DNA from: Proales similis
Lineage: Eukaryota; Rotifera; Eurotatoria; Ploima; Proalidae
Length of the DNA: 64,000 nucleotides
Reading direction: 5' to 3'
Assembly (NCBI GenBank): GCA_019059635.1
Contig: JAGVRJ010000015.1
Location: 1,116,001-1,180,000 of the forward strand
The notes under the pieces are model-generated. The model ran no database searches, was not told the DNA's origin, and saw only the letters and a program-made list of their open reading frames with translations. Below, piece by piece: positions 47,229 through 64,000 of the stretch; within the stretch, counting starts at the first letter, position 1, and each line of letters begins with the position of its first letter. The position numbers were made by a program, and so were the translations under genes.

Positions 47229-50200
47229 ATGAGATTCACGTGTCTCGTGTGCGTAATCGCTTTACTCTACCAGCCTGGCGTCATTGGCCAAAACAGTCAA
47301 AGCTTCTTGGTCAAGCCGGGCGATGCCAAAGTTAACCTGGGAGACACAGTGGTATTCAAATGCGCAGTCACTCCGAGCCACGGAGACGTTCAGTGGGTTC
47401 ACGAGGGCACTGCTCTCGGCTACGACCGAGCTGTTCCGGGCCGCTCTCGTTACTCTGTAATTTGGGAGAAGGATGACCAGACCGAGTACCACCTAAGAAT
47501 CGAAAACGTCGATCTGAGCGACGAAGGAGTCTTCTCTTGTCAAGTGGCGCCTATCGGCGACTGGGATACAAAGCTTGAATCGAAGGCTCGTCTAACCGTT
47601 TTGGTTGCGCCTCGCTCACGGCCGGAAATCATGTTCAACGACGTTTCAAAGCAAGAGAATGAAATTGTTCATTTCAGAGCGCTCAGCCTTCAGCCCAACA
47701 AGTTCACTTGCATTGTGCGCAAGTCAAAGCCGGCAGTGACCATCAAATGGTATCTAAACGGCACTGAGATTGATTCCAAAATTGGCCGAATTGAGCAATT
47801 CAAGCAAACAGGTGAATATTGGCGCTAGCTCGTTAGGTCAATCAGTTTTTAAATGTCACTTTTCTAGTCGAAAAAATATTCGAAGATACCACGAGCCATT
47901 TAATTCTGGCCGAGCAGACCAATTACATTTACAACAATTCCGTAATCAAATGTCAGGCCTATCATGAGATATTCGGCTTGGATCAGCAGCTCGAGCGTCT
48001 GAGCGTCTCATTACCAATCGTTGTTGTTCGTAAGTCAATTACCGTTTCTATTCACTTGATCGCTTCTTGCTGTTAACTTGAGCCAAATTTACCCAAGATC
48101 CACCGGGCGAGCCATTCGTGACCGGCTACGATGCTGATTCTGGAATTGTGGAAGGCAGCGAGCTTCGTCTTGGCTGCGTATCGCGATACACTTATCCACC
48201 GGCCATGCTTTCTTGGTTTCGAGACAAAGCTCTTGTATCAAAAAATTATGACACCATCCCCTCAACTCGGACGACAGAGGCTGTCTACCGCATAGCTCAA
48301 GTCAAGCGAACCGACAATGGAGCGGCATTCAAATGTGAGGCCATAAACCAGGCAATGGACACCCCATTCAACACCGAGACCACTCTGAACGTTTGGTACG
48401 GCCCGGATAAAATCAACATGGAGGGCAACTTTGAGCTAGTTGCCGGCTCTACTCTTGATGCTGTGTGCACAAGCGAGCCAGCCAATCCAGCTCCGCAGCT
48501 TCGATTTAACTTGGACGGTATTGACTACGAGCCGAGCACATTTGTCTCAATGCCCGTGGTCTCTCACATAAACTTGGGCGGACAAGAAGTTCGCGGAACC
48601 CTCTCGCAGACAGTTCGTCCTGAACACAATGGCAAAGAGCTCAAGTGCTACGTTCACAATCTCAAGGCGAACATTCAGCAAATAATCACCAAGAAGCTGA
48701 TTGTCACCTGTAAGTGTTTGCTCTTGTCTTTCCTCAGTGCCATGATACTTCAAGTCAGAAACGCGCAGACAAACCAGAATCGCTGGACATGACCTTCGCT
48801 CAAGCCGAGCGTCAGCTACTTGAAGACACCACTGTTCGCTTGAGTTGTCTGTCGAGAGGCGGAAATCCACTGCCAGCTATAGAATGGGTGCTGAGCGATG
48901 GGACCAAACTCGAAGGCGCATCCACCAAGACCATGGTCTCGTCTGTCGAGTCTACTCTTGACCTGCTTGTTAAGCGCGATTTTCATCTTAAATCGATTAC
49001 CTGTCGCTCTTCAAATGCAATCGGTTCTCTGGAGCAGCAAGCCAGCCTAAACGTTTCATGTGAGCGCTCTTTAAATTAAGACAGTGCTGAATGCCGCCGT
49101 CTAACAACCTCTGATGCTTTCAAGTTTTGCCGACCGATGTTCTCATCGCTGTGCACGAGCCAGTCGCTTTGATCGATCCATTGGCCACTAATGTGACCCT
49201 CCGAGCCGGAGACCAGGCAGTGTTCTCATGCCGCTCGCCCAATTCCAATCCGCAGTCGCACATTACTTGGTTCAAAAACAGCTATCCAATAATGCTAAAC
49301 GACGAAGAACAGCAAAACTTTACAAGCTTCATGGTCAACGACAAGGAGTTCAATTCGCAAAGTTACATATCTTTCTTTGCAAGCTCCTCTGACCACCTGA
49401 AGGAGATCCGCTGCGATGTTAGAGTCAATCAACTGCCTCGGACCATGCACGGCTCGCTAATTTTGGTCGTCAAATGTAAGTGAATGCCCTTGACTAGTGA
49501 ATAGACTCATTTGTCAATAACTGCTCGAACAGTTCCGCCCGAAATTGTCACCTATCCACCGAGCATAATAGAGATAAAAGAAAACTCAACATTCACGCTG
49601 AATCTGACTGCTCGAGCTAATCCGGCACCAACATACTCTTGCTCGGCCACAAATGTAAGTTATCTGACGCCTGAATGCACCATTTCATCCATCGACTGAG
49701 ACGATGAATTCTTCAGGGAAAAGCCTACGCCTTGGTTAACGGAACAATGAGTTTCGAGGCAAAAAGGGACGATAATACCGAGTTCAATTGTGTAATTGAG
49801 AACACCGAAGGCCGTCTGGACATTCGATTCAAGCTTGACGTTAAATGTAAGTTATTCGCCTTGTCTAGTTGTCGAGTCTTGAAGTAAATTCGTGCAACCC
49901 TTTTAGATCCACCGATTGCCAAAATAGAAAAAGAGCTGATCACAGTGCCGATGGGCGGCAAGGTCTCCATAGAGTGCGACATAAAAGCCAATCCACTCGA
50001 GTCGAGACATGTCGAATGGAGAATAAACAATCAGACTCTGGTCAATCAGGACACAGAGAAATTCTACCAAGTTGATTTTGTGCCGCCGAATCTATCGATT
50101 TTGAACATACTCAAAGCGAGAGGCTTGGACGACGGAACTGTTTCATGTCACGTTTCAAATCTGATCGGCGATGCCACAAGTGCTGAGACTCAGCTCAGAG

Positions 50201-51911
50201 TAGAGAGAGCACCGGCTATCTTGGCCGAAAAAAGTGTACTCAAAGTAGCCCAAGACAGCAACTTGGGTCGCAACGCTGAATTCAAATGTGTGGCCAGCGC
50301 CTATCCAAACGCGTTGTTCAAGTGGACCGCGCCGGTAATTGCGCTCAAATCTCTCGTTCTGGTGTCTGTCTCCTTAACTTTGCCTTTAGAGCGGCAGTAT
50401 GGTTCAAAACTCGACAAAATATTTGCAAATTGATACAAAAATCGATGAAAAATCCTTTCAGTCTATTTTGATGGTCTACACCGTTTCACTAAGTGACTAC
50501 GGCGTCTATGTATGCGACTCGCGTAACGACATCGGATCGACTGTAGCAGAGGCTACCCTGAGCGGAAAGCGTAAGTCTTCCTCATTATTTAATTTTCTCA
50601 TCACCCAATCGAAACTTGATTCTTTGCAGATCAACCGGAAAAGCCGACCGAGTTCAAAGTGATCAACATCACAAAGAGTACAGTGAGTCTGAGCTGGCGA
50701 AACAGCTTCGACGGTGGTGAACCGCAAAGGCTCCGAATTCGCTACAGAAAAGACAGCATGGATCCAACTTACAGATACGTGGAGACCGACATTGAAGCGA
50801 ACCAGTTTACAATCGACCAGCTCGAGCCGGCTACTCGATACATCATAAACATCCAGTCTTTTAACAAATTTGGTACCGACGGCTTCCTCCCTGAGCCGTT
50901 GATTGTTCAGACGGATTTCGGAAGTCCGGACGAAATGAAACAGCTGCCCATATTCTCAGGGAACGAGGTTCCGCTCACCATCATTCTGTTCATTTGCGGC
51001 TTCGGCTCCATATTCATGATGTTCAACGTGGCTTTCATTGTCTACCTGATGAGACGCAAGAAAAAGAAAGGCGAAGCAGGTGAGCGGCCCCTTTGCTCTG
51101 AACCAAAAAAAGTTTATCTCACTCAAACATTCCTCCATTTAAAAGACAGCACAACAGACACGAATGAAACTGAGGCAAATACGATTGAAATGTTCAACCC
51201 TCCACCTCCATATCCGGACGAGCTGAATTACGATTTCAATCTGTCAGGCAATCCGTACGAGGTAACCACAGCTTTGAAAATATGTGCATTTCACAAAGCA
51301 GCATTGAACGTAACTTAATCGTTTAGGACGAACACAAGCCTTTCGTTACCCACCATTTTCCAAGCAAGGGCGTACCGCTTTCAAGTCATTACGGCAGCAG
51401 CTACAGACTGAACAATGCAAGCAAATACCTTAAAGAACTGAATGACCAGCTTGACTATGCGATTGAATATGCCACACCTCTTCATCAATCGTCTTGGCCG
51501 ACTGCGGCTCCGAATGACGACGAGGACGAGATTTACATGTCATCGCTGCGGCAACTAGACGAGAATATCGCAGCAGCAATCGCAGGCGTGAGCGCCGCTC
51601 CGCCAATTACCAAGACCACCACGGTCAATCCGCTAACAGTTCGCTCTTCGTTTAACCACAATCGTCTGAGTTATGTAAATCGACCGTTCGGCGTTCAGTC
51701 TAGTTCGTTTCATCATAATCTAAACGCAATGGGGGCCGCAGGGAGCGACGAGGCTCCCGTGCGCGCCTTTCCCTACGAACGTTCAGGCCAGCTGCGAGTT
51801 TCAAACACTCGCCTGAACAACATACGCGCCAACTCGTCTTGCAAAATCTATCAAGATCTCGACGACTTGAAGAGTCAAGTGAATGCCGACTACAAAGGCC
51901 ATCTGGTCTGA
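47229..51911 (+). CDS. nephrin / Sns / SYG-2 type immunoglobulin adhesion receptor
   Basis: Twelve exons (47229-47811, 47868-48029, 48098-48709, 48769-49059, 49125-49475, 49533-49654, 49717-49846, 49907-50334, 50390-50570, 50630-51079, 51146-51261, 51327-51911) join in frame to about 1336 residues; introns are 55-68 bases. A signal peptide (1-20) precedes nine Ig-type domains, most with paired cysteines and a core Trp; Ig7 is split by an intron and looks weakest. One fibronectin III domain (about 956-1050; VSLSWRNSFDGGEPQ, YIINIQSFNKFG) and a transmembrane helix (about 1067-1093) follow. The cytoplasmic tail of about 243 residues has a PPPPYP motif, several tyrosines, and ends in GHLV, as vertebrate nephrin does, a likely PDZ ligand. 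Ig array plus a single FN3 fits the nephrin side of the nephrin-Neph (Sns-Kirre) pair, used in cell recognition, muscle fusion, slit diaphragms and synapse choice. The start is the ATG directly before the signal peptide. Confidence 0.9.
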
Positions 51912-52210
51912 GCTCTCTCTCTCTTTCCACCTATTGATCTCTTTAGCTCAACCGTACTCTGGCGAATGCTCGCTCTTTCTCCCTCTTTTTATTATTTATT
52001 TTCCTTTTTACCCAATTGAACAATGCTACTTGAGTTATTTGAGTCTTGATTAAGCGCCGGCAAAAGTATTAAAACAATTGTAAATATGAGAAGTTTAGTT
52101 CGCTCCTGTCCGTTCACCCATCCCCTCAGCCCTTTATTCTGCCCTAAACAGCCAGGCCGCTGATTTATTCTATTTTAAAAAACAGAAACTTTTCTATTAA
52201 TTAATCGACT

Positions 52211-52216
52211 AATAAA
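52211..52216 (+). terminator. poly(A) signal of the nephrin-like gene
   Basis: AATAAA about 300 bases after the stop codon; a second copy lies near 52385. Confidence 0.45.
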
Positions 52217-55200
52217 CCCGAATTGAGATTAAGCGCCTCTCAAAACCCTTCTTTCCAGCAAATGAAGCAGTATTCCTGGATGGGCGCCTGTTGGTGCCAC
52301 ATTGGTGCCCAATAATTTGCTCAATTTCAATTAGCGAAGGGTAATCGACAGGCAGCTAAAACGGCCGATAAGTGTAGTAAGTGGAAATAAAAGCAGCAGT
52401 AGAAGGAAAACTTGACACCCAGCCGGCGGCGTTTTACTTCCGCAAGGCTGGAATTGAGAAATTTCTTCAACGATGATATTTCGTCTGAGGATGTATCACA
52501 CTGAGTGAACCATCTCGATCTGCATCAATTCACACTCTGGTCTCAATTTATTATTTTCATTCAAGCCAGTTCTGTTCGTTTATTAACAAATTTGCGAGTT
52601 GAATTTTATTAGTCTGCAAATTTCGACTGGTGCCAGCTTCTGGAACAGTTCCCGACGGGTATTGATCAAGTTGAATAATAAAACAGATTGCCCCTATAGG
52701 AAAGAAAGTGAAAGACCGTGGTGCTGGAGTCGGCATTTTCGGCGCCTACGATTGACAAGGGCGCTGAACAAGCTCTCGAGTAGCTTCACTTATTTGCATC
52801 AAGTCCAATTAGGCGATGAGACTCGTGTCGACGATTGGCGCTCGCTCATCCGCCTTCTCTTGCGATTCTTGCACATAAGCAAGTTGAAATTGATTATGCG
52901 TTCGCACTTTCGAGATGTTGCCTTCGTAATTATATGTAAGAATCGAGCGATCTATTACGATCGTAACTTGAATTGCAACGGGCGAATGAGCGTCTAGGCC
53001 TAGCTAAGAATGAGATGGGGTTCAGAAAAAGAGACATGCCTCCTGCTCTTGGTTCGCCGGCGCATATGAGTTGATGATCGGATGAGCTCGAGCTGCTTTA
53101 TGCTAATCTTATGAGGATGCAGAAAGCACTTGAAAACAACTAAATGAGTTAATAATGGAAGTGTGTCTGTGGTTTTGGTTTAGCGTGTGAGTTTACGCTC
53201 TTTGGTGCCCATCACCGCCGCGCCGCGCCAATCCGATTCATCTGCATTGAGCCATCTACGGCTTGGCCGCCTAATAAAGCTCGAGCTCTAAATATAAAAG
53301 AAAAGAACCGCTCTGCAAGACGCAAATAAGACAGCAGCAAGAAAAGGCCTGATCGGCACAACAACCAACAATGCCGTCGAGATTTGTCTAATTCTCAGCT
53401 CTTCCTCAAATAAATGCTTTTCGCATGTCCCATATCTCTCGTATCTCGCTCGCTCTCAGGCTGAATCCTATCAATACAAGCTCGATTATGAGCGAAATAA
53501 TCGAATACATAATCGTATTTGCAATCGAGCCGATGAAGCCTACTGCGCCGCCTCTGCCGCCGCCGCCTTCTTGATGCTGGCACCACAAGCATTGGTTTCT
53601 CATACTTCAGCTTGTGCTTTCTAGCCACACAGGGCTGGGCTAGCTCTTTCTTTTTTGAGGCTCGATACGCTCGTGATTCGGTTCCTGCCTTGCGTGCAAA
53701 CTACTACTACAATATTTATTCTGCTCAGCCTTTTTTATTTATTTTTATCTCAATCAGGCAGGAAGCAAGAGATTTCGATCATATTATGATTATTATGTGA
53801 TCGAGCTCTCGTCCTCCAGCGCAATCACCAGATTTGTTCGGCCCATCACAAAGCGCCTGGCAAAAACACTCTTATCAAACTACAGAGTTCAGGCTGAATC
53901 ATGCAAGCGCGCATTTGTTCGCATCTATTTTCTCTCGCTCCTCGACTGGGAACTTGCTTAAAAGTTCTTTCAAGCCAGCTCGCTTCATGTATTTCATCCT
54001 ATTTCAACTCGAGAGCAATCTCTTAGACTTGTTCAAGATCATTCAGATTTGAGATCGCAGCCTTGGCCATCTTTAGAGCAGCACTTGGCCTTCCATTCAA
54101 TCTAAGCTTCATTTAGGTTTCTTATTATTTTATCTTGTTGCCAGCAACCCAATACCCTTTTTCCCATCGTTTTCTGGCCTGGTTCGGCTCTATCAAACAA
54201 AAAATTTGAACGCCACCAACCGCAAATATTTGCTTTAATTTACAATTCTATGTGATAAACACAATGATGGACAGCAACGCAAGCACATCATAATCGACAG
54301 CAGCAGCAGCAGCAGCAGCTTATAAATGAGTCATCTCAGACAGTAGCCGTATAATGCTTCAGTAATTGCATTTTAGTCAATGCTTTCCTCCATCAGATAG
54401 TTATTTAGCGTCGCAAACAGTCACAATAGTCAAACAGACACTTTGATTTCATTTCTAATCGGCATTGTATTCAAGTAGTAAAAGCTAGCCAGCTTTAGGC
54501 CAACTCATATTCCAACTCCTAAACCAAGGCGTTCAGTGTTATTATTATCTAATGTGCCAGAGCACCCGATTTTGAATGGTTCCAGACCTATCTGCAATGG
54601 AGAGCGGCTTTTCAATCTATAAAAATCATGCAGACTAGTGAGCGGCATAAGGAAGAGAGCCTTCATAGTCGCTTCGAATGATTGCCTGCTTCATAATTCT
54701 TTTACTGCCTTTTACTCTAATTCGATATGGCAGCCGATGCCTTATCATCCGGCAAAAGCGGGCGCTCTGTGCCACTTTTATCATTTCGCGCTCATACCGC
54801 TTCATTTGACTGAGCAAATAATTCATCATTGGCCATTTGAAATTAATTAATTTTCATCGCTGTCGTCGTTGTTGCCAAGTGTGGCCCTATTCACATGACA
54901 AGCCATTCAGGTTCATGATGATGATTATCATCCATGATTTTGTCCAGCATTCTCAGCTAATTCTGGTGTCGCATCCTCTTTTCTTCTTTATTTTCGCCTG
55001 CATTGTTCAAGATTTATGTAATTTGCTCTCTGCGTTGGCTTTTTCCGTCTATCTACGTCATTCGAATTTCTTAAAGTCTGCTTGCTTGCTTGCCAACACT
55101 CGGCAAAAACATTGCTCCCAAGTCGATAGATCTATATTCTCATTAAAAAAAGAGGAAGAGAAACGAAACGAAGCATAGGCAGCATGAGAAGAAGAATTAT

Positions 55201-55403
55201 TGGCGCTGAGCAGCTATTCATTTTTTGATTTCTGTGCTTATGATTAGATTTTGTCTGAGACATGTTAGTCGTAGTGGAATCGCAACGATCGAGCGTCAGC
55301 ACGCTTCACATGGCAGCATGCTAAGCATACTGCCGCGCTCGCTTAATACAGATAGAATCAACTGTCGGCTGGTGCGTGATCGCATCTAGCGTGCATTATC
55401 GTC
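52217..55403. other. intergenic region between the nephrin-like gene and NALCN
   Basis: About 3.2 kb without a gene I can support. It has a (CAG)7 run at 54298-54318 and AT-rich patches. Open frames of up to 132 codons (52599-52997) show no known motif and start from non-ATG codons. It presumably holds the NALCN promoter and 5' untranslated exons. Confidence 0.4.
54298..54318. repeat. (CAG)7 microsatellite
   Basis: Seven perfect CAG units about 1.1 kb upstream of the NALCN start codon. Confidence 0.9.
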
Positions 55404-62777
<7,374 letters not shown>

Positions 62778-63180
62778 TCGATCAATTTATTCTTGCAACC
62801 TCTCCTCCTCGCCCTTGTTTGGCTGTATTGCTCGAGAATTATATAAATTCTTACTCTTTTAATTACTCAACTTGATTGCTTATTGTTGCGTTTTAACTTT
62901 TGCCGCCAGGTTTTGATTGTTTACTTTGAAACTCGGCTTGTATATTCAGACTCGAATAGAATGCCTTCGAGATAATTACCCTTGGTCTGTTTCTTTCTTC
63001 TCACTTGTCCAGCAATAGGTTCACTGGGAGGGAATGTCATTTCGTTCTTGTTAGGGACATCAATTAGCTCAATTTGGAATCGAATCGGGCGGAAAAATGC
63101 GTCCCATAAACTAGATCCAGGGACATGTCCGCATGTTTATAAGGGCTCTTTCTTGGCCGTCTCTAAACAGAGAAGTCAGA
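62778..63180. other. gap between NALCN and the nuclear receptor
   Basis: 403 bases on the same strand between the NALCN stop and the receptor ATG. No canonical AATAAA is seen after NALCN. TATAAG at 63138-63143 lies about 38 bases before the receptor ATG. A pyrimidine-rich stretch ending in AAACAG at 63161-63170 looks like a splice acceptor, so an upstream untranslated exon or a spliced leader is possible. Confidence 0.4.
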
Positions 63181-63922
63181 ATGTCGTCGACTGTTTGCCG
63201 AGTTTGTGGAGAGACCAGCTCAACAGGTAGAATTCTACTCCTGAAGAACGAATCATTTTCTCACTGGTCTTTCTGTCTCAGGCTGGCACTGCGGCTCGAT
63301 AACTTGTGAGGCGTGCAAGGTAAGCACCACAGCAACATTCATTCTCTCTTTTTTGATGTTTCATCGCGCCTTTTTGAGCAGAAGTTCTTCCTTCGCAACA
63401 TCAACGGGGAGCATCTATATTTTAAATGTGCCCGCTCAAGCCAAGACTGCGTGATTACCAAGGCTACTCGCACCAACTGCGCATTCTGTCGTTTTCAAAA
63501 GTGCATCGAAGTCGGAATGAAAGCCAATGGTAAACCAACTTAACCGTCAATTTTAAAATTTGCCAATACGAAATTGCACTGCCAACAAAATTTGTTTAGA
63601 AAGAGTTACAAGCGAGGTTGTTTCCTTCAAAGAAATTCCATGTTCAGTGTGTGGCGCAGCTTCCTCGGGCCTGCATTTTGGAGCCATTACTTGCGAAGGC
63701 TGCAAAGTAATTTCAGCTTTCGTTTACAATTTTTAAATCAGTCTGTTTCATTTTATTTGGCCTTCTTTCGGCAATTTCAGGGCTTCTTTCGCCGCAACAT
63801 CAACGATATGAACAAATTCATTTGTATTGCAAATGATGACTGTGAGATAAATCATCAGACCAGGAACACGTGTCGCGCATGTCGTTTTAAGAAATGCATT
63901 AGCGCTGGCATGGACTTGAAAA
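63181..63922 (+). CDS. nuclear receptor with two tandem DNA-binding domains (2DBD-NR), 5' part
   Basis: Five exons (63181-63226, 63282-63319, 63382-63529, 63600-63706, 63781-63922) join in frame; the last donor at 63923 leads beyond the window, so hinge and ligand-binding domain are not seen. The first C4 zinc-finger domain begins at Cys6 and has P-box CEACK (24-28) followed by KFF. The second has P-box CEGCK and GFFRRN. Each has the second finger with its C-x2-C-x4-C end ([18 protein letters not shown]). The unusual CEACKK first P-box is the hallmark of 2DBD receptors described in flatworms, molluscs and Daphnia, absent from vertebrates. The second domain is expected to do the specific DNA binding. 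Ligand and targets of the group are not well known. The ATG is seven bases from the first conserved residues of the finger block, so the N-terminal A/B region would be nearly absent unless upstream exons exist. Confidence 0.9.
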
Positions 63923-64000
63923 GTAATCTCTTCTTTCCTCGCAATTGAATTTGCTCTGTTTTACTCTACTTGTCTCTCTAATCTTACAACAACCTTTAAA

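Noticed and set aside
52599-52997. Plus-strand open frame of 132 codons between the nephrin-like gene and NALCN
   Set aside because: Starts at TTG, no recognisable motif, no flanking exon.

Overview
The window is nuclear DNA of a bilaterian animal, most likely a protostome and probably a lophotrochozoan. Genes are split by very short introns (almost all 51-75 bases, GT..AG), the standard code is used, and AATAAA signals follow most genes. Nephrin, NALCN, neurofibromin and protein 4.1 orthologues mark it as animal. A nuclear receptor with two DNA-binding domains and a NALCN channel with a swappable domain II pore exon are traits known from invertebrates. I cannot name the species.

Layout. 0.4-4.5 kb holds four small genes: a secreted chlorophyllase-like hydrolase (+), phosphatidylinositol synthase CDIPT (+), and a divergent pair of small secreted cysteine-rich proteins (- and +). 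4.6-13.9 kb is a complete neurofibromin (NF1) gene read from the minus strand as one 3069-codon exon, which is striking beside its intron-rich neighbours. 14.7-18.3 kb is a protein 4.1/coracle FERM gene (-). 20.1-21.0 kb is FAAP24 (-), head to head with ANKMY1 (+, 21.6-26.6 kb; MORN, ankyrin and MYND domains). 30.8-36.7 kb is an unconventional myosin (+) with a low-complexity N-terminal extension. A roughly 10.5 kb stretch without a recognisable gene follows, dotted with GA/CT tracts. 47.2-51.9 kb is a nephrin/Sns/SYG-2 type adhesion receptor (+) with nine Ig domains, one FN3 domain and a C-terminal GHLV. 55.4-62.8 kb is the sodium-leak channel NALCN (+). 63.2 kb to the end is the 5' part of a 2DBD nuclear receptor (+), cut by the window edge.

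Main point of interest. NALCN carries two adjacent exons for the domain II pore loop, with identical phase and the same first four residues. One has Glu and the other Lys at the selectivity-filter position, giving EEEE or EKEE filters. The introns around them (202, 294 and 169 bases) are the only ones in this gene outside 58-71 bases, as expected for regulated mutually exclusive splicing. The second highlight is the 2DBD receptor, whose two DNA-binding domains share an intron at the same codon, so the exon structure itself records a domain duplication.

The genes are not one pathway. They are a mixed set of lipid synthesis, Ras regulation, membrane skeleton, DNA repair, cilia-type, motor, adhesion, excitability and transcription genes. 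Exon coordinates come from reading splice sites and frame continuity by hand; homology statements come from recognising family motifs, not from a database search.
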